54,110 bases of DNA from Cellvibrionaceae bacterium (GTDB lineage: Bacteria; Pseudomonadota; Gammaproteobacteria; Pseudomonadales; Cellvibrionaceae), in the NCBI GenBank assembly GCA_025800365.1, contig JAOXRT010000170.1:1-54110 (forward strand). The letters are read 5' to 3'. Position 1 is the first letter of the stretch. Each line of letters begins with the position of its first letter. The notes beneath the pieces are model-generated. The model searched no databases. It was not told the DNA's origin and was given only the letters and a program-made list of their open reading frames with translations. Of the stretch, positions 46,026 to 54,110 are shown piece by piece. The translations under genes and the position numbers were made by a program.

Positions 46026-46844
46026 GTGGACAAGCCAAGCGCCGATAATATTTACAGCCTTCCCAGTGATGTATTGCACGACGAGGAACCCGATCGAAAA
46101 TTTATCAACGCCCTTGCGCGCGGCTTGGATGTATTACGGGCTTTTCAGCCCGGCGATGGTTTTTTAGGCAATCAAGACATTGCACAAAGAACAGGCTTAC
46201 CAAAATCCAGCGTTTCTCGATTAACCTATACCTTAACCAAGTTAGGCTATCTGGTTTACTCTGAGCGGCTAGAGAAGTACCAGTTAGGCAGTGGCGTACT
46301 GGCACTGGGCTATGCCTTTACCGCTAACTTAGCTATTCGCCAATTAGCCAAACCCCTCATGCAGGAGCTGGCCAATAATACCGGCACAGCGGTTGGCCTG
46401 GCCGATCGCGACCGACTCAAAATGATTTATCTTGAATACTGCGCGCCAGCTAACGTGATGACCTTTCGCAATGAAGTTGGTGATCGTGTGCCGCTTGCCA
46501 ATTCGGCCCTTGGCAAAGCCTACCTCACCCTATTGCCACATAATGAGCGTGAGTACTTTTTGCACTATATCGAAAAACGTAACCCTGAGAATTGGCCAGA
46601 ATTACGCGACGGAATCCAAGCCGCTATCGATAGCTATGAACAAAAAGGCTATTGCACAGGCTTCGGCTCATGGGATAAAGATATTAATGGTGTTTCAGTA
46701 CCTTTATTGGTTGGCAATCAAATTTATAGCTTTAATGCCGGCGGGCCAGCGTATCGATTATCGAAAGAATTTTTAGAGCAAGAAGTCGCGCCTCAGCTAA
46801 AACGTATGGTTCGTAATGTTGAGGCGACCCTGATTCGCTATTAA
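46026..46844 (+). CDS. IclR-family transcriptional regulator
   Basis: The 272-residue protein has a winged helix-turn-helix (about residues 27-85: NQDIAQRTGLPKSSVSRLTYTLTKLGYL) and a C-terminal ligand-binding IclR domain (about 95-270). Subfamily relatives include PcaR and other regulators of aromatic or carboxylic-acid breakdown. The start is GTG 46026. It converges with the thioesterase gene (17 bp), and the thioesterase/CoA-ligase promoter region has a 19-bp dyad that could be its operator. Confidence 0.92.
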   Translation: MDKPSADNIYSLPSDVLHDEEPDRKFINALARGLDVLRAFQPGDGFLGNQDIAQRTGLPKSSVSRLTYTLTKLGYLVYSERLEKYQLGSGVLALGYAFTANLAIRQLAKPLMQELANNTGTAVGLADRDRLKMIYLEYCAPANVMTFRNEVGDRVPLANSALGKAYLTLLPHNEREYFLHYIEKRNPENWPELRDGIQAAIDSYEQKGYCTGFGSWDKDINGVSVPLLVGNQIYSFNAGGPAYRLSKEFLEQEVAPQLKRMVRNVEATLIRY

Positions 46845-46860
46845 AAACTAGCTGCCAGCA

Positions 46861-47748
46861 TCAATAAGTTTTGCTGGCAGAAGATGCCGCCAAGTCTGCA
46901 GCATCATCTGCCCAAAGCGCTGCTTCCTGCGGAATTCTAGGCACGGCTGATTGTCGACACAAAGCCACTAAATTGCCCTCGCTATCCCATAATTCACCCT
47001 GCTCTTCTAAGATGCCGCCGTGAATTTTGCGGGTATTAAACAAACAGGCGACATGCCCCTCAGCCGGTGCTTGGAGTATTTGCACCGTCATATCGACAGT
47101 TGGAATCCATCCCACTTTCCCGCTGCGCATTGCCACCGCTCGGGGAAAGGCATCGGCAAACACCAACAAGCTTAAGGCATCATTTGGACGCCCATCGGCC
47201 ATCTGGATCCAACCGGCATTGCTCATTGTATCGCTGCCTCCGCCCGGCCAAAATGGCGCGCAATCTGGAAAAAAGCGCGCATCTACCCGATCGCGAAAGC
47301 TCGCATTAGCACCGGTGACTGCTTGGCAACTTTCGAGGGTAGGCAAGCTGGGTCGATCGCCCTGGAAATGGCTAACGCCTGTTAGCTTCGTTAAATTTGA
47401 AAACACTACCGTCGCCTGGGCACAAATCTGTCCATCTTGCTGCAACTCAATTGTGGTTTGGCTTAAGCGCCCACCCACACGCAATAAGCGCACTTCAATT
47501 TCAGCTCTGGCTGGTTTTGCTGGCTGAATAAATTGAGTCGTGGCAGAGATTGGGTCCGGGTGATCAGGCAGAGCTAAACGCCCCGCCTTGGCTAATAAAG
47601 CGGCCATATAGCCACCATTGGGCGCATTGCCAAATGACCAGCGATCACTGACTTCCAACGCATAAATACGGCGATTCAATTGCTGCTCTATCAGAGTCAG
47701 CTCGGTATCTCTATCAAACTCGTACAAAGTTGGTGAATAGCTGCTCAC
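46861..47748 (-). CDS. Acyl-CoA thioesterase, double hotdog (TesB/4HBT_3-like)
   Basis: The 295-residue protein has two hotdog domains. The first contains FGNAPNGGYMAALLAKAGR, the typical substrate-helix motif of the TesB-like family; the second contains DMTVQIL and ends in an SEGNLVALCRQSAVP strand. It should release CoA from acyl-CoA in the cytoplasm. GTG 47748 has an excellent AAGGAG ribosome site. It is divergent from an acyl-CoA ligase, which suggests both are regulated together. Confidence 0.87.
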   Translation of the reverse strand: MSSYSPTLYEFDRDTELTLIEQQLNRRIYALEVSDRWSFGNAPNGGYMAALLAKAGRLALPDHPDPISATTQFIQPAKPARAEIEVRLLRVGGRLSQTTIELQQDGQICAQATVVFSNLTKLTGVSHFQGDRPSLPTLESCQAVTGANASFRDRVDARFFPDCAPFWPGGGSDTMSNAGWIQMADGRPNDALSLLVFADAFPRAVAMRSGKVGWIPTVDMTVQILQAPAEGHVACLFNTRKIHGGILEEQGELWDSEGNLVALCRQSAVPRIPQEAALWADDAADLAASSASKTY

Positions 47749-47819
47749 CCAAAACTCCTTGCGATGGTCTTTTATATTGTTTTTTTAAATGATGCCTTTA
47801 CCGCATAATCATAAAACAA

Positions 47820-47838
47820 TGTTCCGCACAGTGGAACA
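47820..47838. promoter_or_regulatory. 19-bp dyad between thioesterase and acyl-CoA ligase, candidate IclR operator
   Basis: TGTTCC-7nt-GGAACA is a perfect inverted repeat in the middle of a divergent promoter region, next to an IclR-family regulator gene. IclR proteins commonly bind short dyads of this size. Confidence 0.5.
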
Positions 47839-47922
47839 AAAAACCAAGGAGTGGTATAAAACTTCCCTATTATGAAAATAGCACCTTGAAGCGTACAAAT
47901 AATAAACAATAGAGGCGACATT

Positions 47923-49791
47923 ATGAGCAAGCTACAATCTGTAGCCGATGTACTGACCCTGGCAGATACCATTGAGTTTGAAAAAACACCGGTAGAGCAG
48001 CGCTACCCTTGGCGCGACACCTACGCCATCATCACACAGGCTTGTCGCGACTACGCCGAAGATAAGGTGATGGAGTTTCTACCCACCGGCGTGAAAGATG
48101 ACATGGCTATCCCTGTCACCTACCAACAGTTTTTGGCTCGCTTGCATCAAACTGCCAATCTATTCAATAAGCTAGGTGTTGGCAGTAACGATGCGGTTTC
48201 CATCATGCTGCCTACTCTACCCCACACCGTTTACGCAATTTGGGGCGCTCAATGTGCCGGCATCGCTAGCCCATTAAACCCCTTGCTAGAGCCCCGTCAT
48301 ATTGCGGAAATTATTGAAGTGACTGGCTCAAAAGTCTTCGTAGCTATGGCGCCAATGCCATCAGCACCACACTTATGGGAAACTACCAAGGCGGTACTGG
48401 AGCTCAGCCCTCAAATTGAACACCTAGTATTGATTTCACTACCAGGCATTACCGACCCTATTCCCGATGATTTGTCGGTTCAGGTAAGCGATTTCAACGA
48501 GCAATTGGAGCTGCAAAACGCTGAAAGCTTAGACAGTGAGCGAGAATTTAAAGGCGAAGATATCGCCTGCTACATGCACACCGGCGGTACCACGGGTCGT
48601 CCAAAAGTGGCCCAGATCAGCCACGCCAACTTTGCCTTTATTGCCCAGTTCTATAAAGATCGCGTAAGTGACCGGCCACGAGAGAATGTCTTTGCCGCAC
48701 TACCGATGTTCCATATATACGGCTTGATGGTTTCCGGTATTGGCGCCATCGCCGCGGGTCTTAATATTGTCATCATGACCCCTAGCGGATTTAGAAACCC
48801 CAATGTCATCGAAAACTTCTGGCATCATATCGAGCGTTTCCAATTCAGCGCTTTCCCCTGTGTACCGACCATTTTGTCACTGATTTACGAAGTTCCTGTA
48901 GGCGACGCCGATATCAGCTGCTTGACGGAAGTTCTCAGTGGCGCTGCCCCACTTCCCGTACAACTCAAGAAAAACTTTGAAGAGCGTTTTGGTTGCACCA
49001 TTTTGAATGGCTATGGCATGACGGAAACCACTGTGATGCTGTCGGTAACCAGCTATAAAAAGCCACCACCGATTGGTGCTACCGGCCTGCGCATTCCATA
49101 TGCAGAGCGCATTATTGGTCATATCGACGGCAATAAACTAACTCGACGCTGCGAGGCCGGCGAAGTGGGTGTGGTACTGAGTCGCGGACCCAATATATTT
49201 GCCGGTTATCTTGAGGATAGCGATAACGAGAAAGCTTGGGTGGACGGCTGGTTTAACACGGGCGATTTGGGCTATGAGGACGAAGATGGCTTTTTGTATC
49301 TAACCGGGCGTGCAAAAGATCTTATTATCCGCGGCGGTCATAATATTGACCCGGTTATTATTGAAGACCCATTGCTTAAACACCCAAGCGTGGCGCAGGC
49401 TGTCGCTGTTGGCCAGCCCGATGACTATGCTGGCGAGTTGCCGGTGGTCTACATCACCCTTCATCCTGGTGCCAGCTACGACGAAGAAGAAATGATGGCC
49501 TATGCGGCAGACACCATCTCTGAGCGAGCAGCCGTACCCAAACGCATCACCGTGCTGGAAGAAATCCCACTTACCGCCGTCGGCAAAATCTTTAAGCCAG
49601 AGCTACGCCGTATGGCAACGGAGACAGTTTTATTGGAGCGTTTAGCCGAACTAGGCATTCAAGCTCGCGTTGAGTGTATCCATGATACTGAGAAAGGTTT
49701 AACCACTAGCATAGAGGTAGCCGACGCCTCACGTGTTAAAGATCTAGAGGAAGCACTGCAAGGCTATGCCTTAACCATTGCAATTAAATAA
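47923..49791 (+). CDS. Acyl-CoA synthetase (AMP-forming) with C-terminal extension
   Basis: The 622-residue ANL-superfamily enzyme activates a carboxylic acid to its CoA thioester. The P-loop MHTGGTTGRPKVAQ, GYGMTETTV, WFNTGDLGY and the C-terminal PLTAVGKIFKPELR with catalytic Lys are visible. About 60-70 residues follow the last motif, an extension seen in some acyl-CoA synthetases. Substrate unknown: fatty, cyclic or aromatic acid are all possible. GAGG lies 8 bases before the ATG. It is divergent from the thioesterase gene. Confidence 0.92.
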   Translation: MSKLQSVADVLTLADTIEFEKTPVEQRYPWRDTYAIITQACRDYAEDKVMEFLPTGVKDDMAIPVTYQQFLARLHQTANLFNKLGVGSNDAVSIMLPTLPHTVYAIWGAQCAGIASPLNPLLEPRHIAEIIEVTGSKVFVAMAPMPSAPHLWETTKAVLELSPQIEHLVLISLPGITDPIPDDLSVQVSDFNEQLELQNAESLDSEREFKGEDIACYMHTGGTTGRPKVAQISHANFAFIAQFYKDRVSDRPRENVFAALPMFHIYGLMVSGIGAIAAGLNIVIMTPSGFRNPNVIENFWHHIERFQFSAFPCVPTILSLIYEVPVGDADISCLTEVLSGAAPLPVQLKKNFEERFGCTILNGYGMTETTVMLSVTSYKKPPPIGATGLRIPYAERIIGHIDGNKLTRRCEAGEVGVVLSRGPNIFAGYLEDSDNEKAWVDGWFNTGDLGYEDEDGFLYLTGRAKDLIIRGGHNIDPVIIEDPLLKHPSVAQAVAVGQPDDYAGELPVVYITLHPGASYDEEEMMAYAADTISERAAVPKRITVLEEIPLTAVGKIFKPELRRMATETVLLERLAELGIQARVECIHDTEKGLTTSIEVADASRVKDLEEALQGYALTIAIK

Positions 49792-50185
49792 GGCGAGCTT
49801 AAACCAGGGTGGTTTTGATGGTTTTTTAAGCACTAGCATGACGCCGAAAAAATCATTACTTCATGCTGAAAAACTCATCATGGCAAGTTGGAGTAATCTC
49901 CAGCTTGTCATAAAATTATCACCCTGGAATTTATACACTTCGGTAGATCTCGGCATTTATCGTCACTGGTATTCTTCTTAGCATTACACGCTTTAGCGCT
50001 TCAATTTGTTGCGGCTAAACACAGCCCAGGAATGACAAGCTGCCCTCTGTGCGCCGCTATACAAGAAGAAAGATCGCCACTGTTAGTGCCTCTAGAACAA
50101 ATTTGCTCGTAAAGGCATGCCATTTTAGTTACACATAAAGTAAAATGGCAGGCATTACCCAAGAACCCCCAAGCAGGAGTTTTTC
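49792..50185. other. Intergenic region between acyl-CoA ligase and fadB-like gene
   Basis: No gene is seen. A 13-bp hairpin (49881-49910; arm TGGCAAGTTGGAG, two G-U pairs, TAAT loop) may terminate or stabilise the ligase transcript. A perfect 10-bp dyad lies at 50118-50150. Confidence 0.5.
50118..50150. promoter_or_regulatory. Inverted repeat just upstream of fadB-like gene
   Basis: TGCCATTTTA and TAAAATGGCA are perfect 10-bp arms 13 nt apart, ending 35 bp before the start codon. It could be an operator overlapping the promoter or a leader hairpin. Confidence 0.45.
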
Positions 50186-52282
50186 ATGTCCGTTACCCAA
50201 TATGAAATTATTGACGGTGTTGGTGTTATTCGACTCAATAACCCACCCGTAAACGCCCTATCACACGCCTTACGAGATGGCATCTGCAAAGCCATCAAGA
50301 AAGCTCAAAAAGATGACAGCAAGGCTATTGTGATCATTTGCGAAGGTCGCACCTTTATTGCGGGCGCGGACATCACCGAATTTGGCAAGCCACCAAAAGC
50401 ACCTTCTTTACCAGATATGCTCAATGTTATTGAGAGTTCTAACAAGATTGTGGTGGCGGCTATTCATGGCACCGCACTGGGCGGTGGTTTTGAGACTGCC
50501 CTAGCCTGCCATTATCGTGTTGCACTAGACAGCGCCAAAGTTGGTTTACCAGAAGTTAAACTGGGCTTGTTACCAGGTGCTGGCGGCACCCAGCGCACCC
50601 CTCGCCTAGCCGGTGTTGAAGCCGCGTTGGATATGATCACCAGCGGCAACCCGGTAGCGGCCAAAAAAGCCGAAAAGATGAATCTTATTGATGTTGTGGT
50701 TGAAGGCGATTTAGAGCTAGGCGCGATTGCCTTTGCTAAATCTCTTGCCGCCGATAAGGCACAGCTTAAGCGCGTGCGCGACATCGAAATTCCAGCCAGC
50801 CAAGCAGGCCCAGAAGTATTCGAAGCGGCACGCAAAAAAGCGGCTAAGCGCTTTCGCGGCCAGCTTGCTCCGCAGAATATTATCCGCTGTGTTGAAGCTG
50901 CGGTCGGCCAGGATATGGATAAAGGCTTGGCAACCGAACGGGAGCTCTTTGTAGAATTGATGCAAGGCCCGCAATCCTCTGCGATGCGTCATATGTTCTT
51001 TGCCGAGCGTGAAGCGGCCAAGGTAATCGGTTTAGCAAAAGACACAGAGCTTCGTGATATCAAGCGCGTTGGTATTATTGGTGCCGGCACCATGGGCGGC
51101 GGCATTGCCATGAACTTCGCCAATGTCGGTATTCCGGTTACCATGCTGGAGATTAATCAAGAAGGCCTAGATCGCGGCATGGCCATTATTGATAAAAACT
51201 ACAGCATTACCGTAAGCAAAGGCAAAATGAGCGAAGCCCAAAAGGCCAAATGCTTAAGCGTGATCAGCGGCACCACAAACTATGAAGACCTAGGTGATGC
51301 TGACCTAGTGATCGAAGCCGTTTTCGAAAATGTCGACATCAAAAAAGAAGTCTTCACCAAGCTAGACAGTGTCTGTAAGCAAGGCGCCATTCTAGCGACC
51401 AATACCTCTTACCAAGATATCGATGCCATCGCCAATGCCACCAAGCGTCCACAAGATGTTATCGGCTTGCACTTCTTTAGCCCTGCCAATGTAATGAAAC
51501 TGCTTGAAGTTGTGCGCGGCAGCGACAGTGCTGATGACGTGATTGCAACCTCAATGAAGCTAGCCAAGAAGATTGGCAAGGTGCCGGTTTTGGCAGGTAA
51601 CTGTTACGGCTTTATCGGCAACCGCATGTTGCGCCCTTATGGTCGTGAAGCCCAATTGTGTTTGATTGAAGGCGCAAGCCCCGAGCAAATCGACAGCGTA
51701 ATGCAAAAATGGGGCATGGCCATGGGGCCTCTAGCTGTGGGTGATTTGGCCGGTTTAGATATCGGCTATAAAGCACGCCAAGCCTTAAGCGACGAACAAA
51801 AAGGTGAGCCAAAGACTTATTGTATTGCCGACGCTCTAGTAGAGATGGGACGCCTAGGTCAGAAGTCCGGCTCCGGTTATTACAAATACGACGCCCAAAC
51901 CCGCGCTCGCATTAATGATCCAGAAGTAATGAAAGTTGTTGAAGAACAAGCCAAGGCTCAAGGTATTGAACGCCGAGCCATCAGCGACGAAGAGATTCTA
52001 GAGCGCTTAACCTACGCTTGGATTAACGAAGGCGCTAAGATTTTGGAAGAAGGCATTGCCCAACGCCCAAGTGATATTGATGTCGTATACTGCTTTGGCT
52101 ATGGCTTCCCAGCTTATCGTGGCGGCCCAATGCACTACGCCGATCATATCGGCTTAGACAAAATCTATGCACGCATTAGCGAGTTTGCCAAGCAACATGG
52201 TGATCAGTATTGGGCACCATCCAAGTTACTGAAAGAGCTAGCCGAATCAGGTAAAACCTTTAAGGATTGGGCCAGCAAGTAA
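50186..52282 (+). CDS. Bifunctional enoyl-CoA hydratase / 3-hydroxyacyl-CoA dehydrogenase (FadB/FadJ-like)
   Basis: The 698-residue protein fuses a crotonase domain (about 1-190) with two 3-hydroxyacyl-CoA dehydrogenase domains. The crotonase has the oxyanion-hole segments AGADITEF and GTALGGGFETALAC, and LPEVKLGLLPGAGGTQR with the catalytic-type Glu. The dehydrogenase has the NAD motif GIIGAGTMGGGIA (about 294-306), GLHFFSPANVMKLLEVV with the catalytic His and a second C-terminal domain with FGYGFPAYRGGPM. It runs two steps of beta-oxidation. CAGGAG precedes the ATG. A thiolase (FadA) gene is not adjacent, so FadJ-like or specialised use is possible. Confidence 0.93.
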   Translation: MSVTQYEIIDGVGVIRLNNPPVNALSHALRDGICKAIKKAQKDDSKAIVIICEGRTFIAGADITEFGKPPKAPSLPDMLNVIESSNKIVVAAIHGTALGGGFETALACHYRVALDSAKVGLPEVKLGLLPGAGGTQRTPRLAGVEAALDMITSGNPVAAKKAEKMNLIDVVVEGDLELGAIAFAKSLAADKAQLKRVRDIEIPASQAGPEVFEAARKKAAKRFRGQLAPQNIIRCVEAAVGQDMDKGLATERELFVELMQGPQSSAMRHMFFAEREAAKVIGLAKDTELRDIKRVGIIGAGTMGGGIAMNFANVGIPVTMLEINQEGLDRGMAIIDKNYSITVSKGKMSEAQKAKCLSVISGTTNYEDLGDADLVIEAVFENVDIKKEVFTKLDSVCKQGAILATNTSYQDIDAIANATKRPQDVIGLHFFSPANVMKLLEVVRGSDSADDVIATSMKLAKKIGKVPVLAGNCYGFIGNRMLRPYGREAQLCLIEGASPEQIDSVMQKWGMAMGPLAVGDLAGLDIGYKARQALSDEQKGEPKTYCIADALVEMGRLGQKSGSGYYKYDAQTRARINDPEVMKVVEEQAKAQGIERRAISDEEILERLTYAWINEGAKILEEGIAQRPSDIDVVYCFGYGFPAYRGGPMHYADHIGLDKIYARISEFAKQHGDQYWAPSKLLKELAESGKTFKDWASK

Positions 52283-52307
52283 GCCAATCTCTTAATTAGG
52301 AAATATT

Positions 52308-52334
52308 AAGGAGGGCCTATCGCCCTCCTTTTTT
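52308..52334 (+). terminator. Terminator of the fadB-like gene
   Basis: AAGGAGGGC and GCCCTCCTT form a perfect 9-bp stem around CTATC, followed by a T run, 26 bp past the stop. Confidence 0.9.
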
Positions 52335-52420
52335 ATAGGTAAAAAATATAGATAGCCACTTTTGATCATATATACTCTAAGGTAACGTTATTCTAATTTT
52401 CTGCGCCTAGGCATTTTAAA

Positions 52421-53137
52421 ATGGCTATATCTTTAACCCGCACTGCCCTAGCGTTCTTTGGCCTAATCTGCGGCAACAATACAGTATCCGCACAGGGGCC
52501 CAACAACACTATCATGACCATGGAGTATCCGCCCTTAATCAGTGAAGATATACCTGAGAATGGCTATTTAATGCAGCTATTTAGGCGTTACGCAAAAGAA
52601 CACTTCAAAATCAAACAGCCTATTCAGCCAGTATTTCTTCCTCCAGCAAGAGCACAGCGAATTATTGCAGGCACAGATTGGTGCCTTTCTTTTTACCCAC
52701 CAAAAACGGACAACAGCCACGCCATCTTTCAATCACTTTCTGATGAAAAAGTAGAACTTGGTCTCTATCAGCTTAAGCAAAAAGAGTATTTTTCTTGGGA
52801 TAAAATTAGCATTCTCAACAATAAAAGGGTTGCCATTTTACGCAGCTTAGATTTTGGCCCAGTCCATCAAAGCCTAACAGACGCCGGAGCTGAACTTGTT
52901 ATGGTAGACAGTATTCGTCAAGGCTTGCGAATGCTTCTAAACAAGCGCGTGGACTATGCCTTTGGTGATAATTACAGTATTCATCTAAAACTTGAAGAGC
53001 AGCAACTCTACGAAAAGCTAAGCTTTTCTCCATCTCAGTTTGAAGGGGCGCATGTGCAATTGGGTTTCTTTTACAATAAGGATTGCGCCGATTCACTTTT
53101 TAAATCGCTTTCCAACCCTCTTCCAAAATCGACTTAG
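52421..53137 (+). CDS. Periplasmic solute-binding protein (SBP_bac_3-like)
   Basis: The 238-residue protein starts with a signal peptide (about 1-25, cleavage near VSAQ) and continues with the MEYPPLIS strand and a two-lobe layout like that of amino-acid ABC-transporter binding proteins. Orphan versions like this, without permease genes, often act as sensors or have lost transport. Ligand unknown. The ribosome site is weak. Confidence 0.72.
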   Translation: MAISLTRTALAFFGLICGNNTVSAQGPNNTIMTMEYPPLISEDIPENGYLMQLFRRYAKEHFKIKQPIQPVFLPPARAQRIIAGTDWCLSFYPPKTDNSHAIFQSLSDEKVELGLYQLKQKEYFSWDKISILNNKRVAILRSLDFGPVHQSLTDAGAELVMVDSIRQGLRMLLNKRVDYAFGDNYSIHLKLEEQQLYEKLSFSPSQFEGAHVQLGFFYNKDCADSLFKSLSNPLPKST

Positions 53138-53225
53138 ACTTTGAATCCATTATCAAAACCATCAATTCGAGGTTGCCTGAAACCACAATGTTAGTTATAA
53201 CTAGCATTAATACAAAGGGATTCCT

Positions 53226-53996
53226 ATGCAGCTCAATAATAAAAATATTTTAGTCGTCGGCGCTTCCTCAGGTATTGGGCGAGCATTCGCCGTGGAGTTA
53301 AGCAAGCGAAATAATCACCTGATTATTTGCGCTCGCCGCGAAGATTTACTTGTATCGCTGGTTCAGGACATTGAAGGCAATGGTTCCACTGCCGAATTTC
53401 ATATCATAGACGCACTAAATCAGCAGCAAGCTCAAGAGCTGATCGGCAAAATTGCCTCACAAGGCAAAGCTCTCGACCTGGCTTTATTGAATGTTGGAGA
53501 TGGCCCATCTTTTAATATGAACCATGTCAGTGTTGACGAGGTACAGCAAAACCTAGCCTTAAACTATCAAAGCTTGGTGAACTTTCTTATTCCACTTATT
53601 GCACTCATGAAAAGCCAAGGCTATGGCACCATTGCCCACACCAACTCACTAGCCGGATTTATTGGCCTACCCATGCAAGGGCCCTACAGCGCCGCAAAAG
53701 CCGCTTGCCGAATACTGATGGACAGTTGTCGTATCGAATTGGCCGACGCGGGCTTAAAGTTTATCTCGCTCTACCCTGGCTTTGTCGCGACTGAAAGGGT
53801 GGCTGATGATGGCATTCCCGCCCCTTTTGAAATCACAGAACAAGCAGCCGCCCAATATATGATTCGCGGCATTGAAAAAGAAAAGAACGATGTGTTGTTC
53901 CCTTTTGTTACGGCAAGCTTAATTCGCCTTGCGAGAATTTTACCGAAGCCATTGCTGGCTTATATCCTTAAAAAATCTGTGCCGGAGACTTACTAG
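53226..53996 (+). CDS. Short-chain dehydrogenase/reductase
   Basis: The 256-residue classical SDR has the NAD(P) motif GASSGIGRAF (about 12-21), the NVG segment near 97, a Ser near 143 in HTNSLAGF and the YSAAKAA box with catalytic Tyr and Lys near 157-161. It should oxidise or reduce a hydroxyl/keto group with NAD(P)H. Substrate unknown. AAAGGGA lies before the ATG. Its stop codon overlaps that of the convergent uracil-DNA glycosylase gene. Confidence 0.9.
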   Translation: MQLNNKNILVVGASSGIGRAFAVELSKRNNHLIICARREDLLVSLVQDIEGNGSTAEFHIIDALNQQQAQELIGKIASQGKALDLALLNVGDGPSFNMNHVSVDEVQQNLALNYQSLVNFLIPLIALMKSQGYGTIAHTNSLAGFIGLPMQGPYSAAKAACRILMDSCRIELADAGLKFISLYPGFVATERVADDGIPAPFEITEQAAAQYMIRGIEKEKNDVLFPFVTASLIRLARILPKPLLAYILKKSVPETY

Positions 53997-54110
53997 GGAG
54001 TTATTTTCGACAGCCGCTGTTGGAATAAAGGAATAAAATCTTTTTCAAACCATGGCTGCTGTTTTAACCATCGGTTATTTCTCGGGCTTGGATGTGGCAA
54101 AGGAATCATC
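53993..54110 (-). CDS. Uracil-DNA glycosylase family protein, C-terminal fragment (cut by window edge)
   Basis: On the minus strand 38 residues precede the TAG stop at 53993-53995. The segment PHPSPRNNRWLKQQPWFEKD carries the HPSxRN motif that forms the DNA-intercalation/active-site loop near the C-terminus of uracil-DNA glycosylase superfamily members related to families 4-6. The last 4 bp overlap the end of the convergent SDR gene. The rest of the gene lies beyond the window. Confidence 0.7.
   Translation of the reverse strand, partial: MIPLPHPSPRNNRWLKQQPWFEKDFIPLFQQRLSKITP

Noticed and set aside
49778-49981. 67-codon frame after the acyl-CoA ligase
   Set aside because: It contains a 13-bp hairpin, overlaps the ligase end and has no ribosome site.

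Overview
The window looks like a chromosomal segment of a free-living, probably marine gammaproteobacterium. The Pseudomonas-like order smc-zipA-ligA, the prkA-yeaH-spoVR stress operon, ZipA itself, CcmH/CcmI and several fatty-acid-degradation genes all fit that class. A Cellvibrionales/Spongiibacteraceae-type host is my best guess, but no rRNA or ribosomal-protein marker is present to prove it. There is no phage, CRISPR array, complete insertion sequence or transposase gene. Most of the window is ordinary core genome with short intergenic gaps.

Layout. 1-2812: a REP-type palindrome, then a two-gene molybdenum hydroxylase (iorA/iorB-like) on the minus strand. 3263-3433: an orphan 56-residue gene. 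3651-10175: the most unusual part. A 54-bp direct repeat made of the 3' part of tRNA-Val(GAC) brackets about 6.4 kb that looks AT-richer than its surroundings. It carries a BdlA-like PAS-PAS-chemoreceptor, a PAS-GAF-GGDEF-EAL protein and an exported protein with an exosortase-type C-terminal tail, plus about 1.5 kb of non-coding DNA with several terminators. It reads as an integrated island that has lost its integrase or never carried one. 10433-14666: a WbpV/K-WbpL-WbpM-like trio that would start O-antigen or exopolysaccharide synthesis with UDP-QuiNAc or UDP-FucNAc. 14708-18937: an NhaC antiporter, an EamA transporter, a PaaI-like thioesterase, an unknown protein and an SLT lipoprotein.

18977-25733: ligA, zipA and smc (transcribed smc to ligA). 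25931-27730: ccmH-ccmI, detached from the other ccm genes. 27981-28175: tRNA-Val(TAC) and tRNA-Asp(GTC), followed by a structured region with a partial copy of the tRNA-Asp 3' end. 28458-28982: a segment of about 240 bp duplicated in tandem at a 286-bp period, each copy holding the same 28-bp palindrome; the second copy covers the 3' end of an amidohydrolase gene. 30462-32723: a membrane-anchored AraC regulator, an NmrA-like oxidoreductase and a 50-residue membrane ORF. 32917-38149: a candidate sigma-54 promoter, a leader of about 350 nt, then prkA-yeaH-spoVR and a strong terminator.

38231-54110: a lipid and acyl-CoA metabolism region: glutathione S-transferase, fadD, an SCP2 protein, a FadE/DmdC-type acyl-CoA dehydrogenase, an AraC/OruR-type regulator, a HAD phosphatase, an IclR regulator, a TesB-like thioesterase divergent from an acyl-CoA ligase, a FadB-like bifunctional enzyme, a solute-binding protein, an SDR and the C-terminus of a uracil-DNA glycosylase. 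Together these suggest activation and beta-oxidation of fatty or other carboxylic acids. Several dyads in the promoters here are candidate operators. All functions are inferred from sequence motifs and gene order read by eye; no database search was made.
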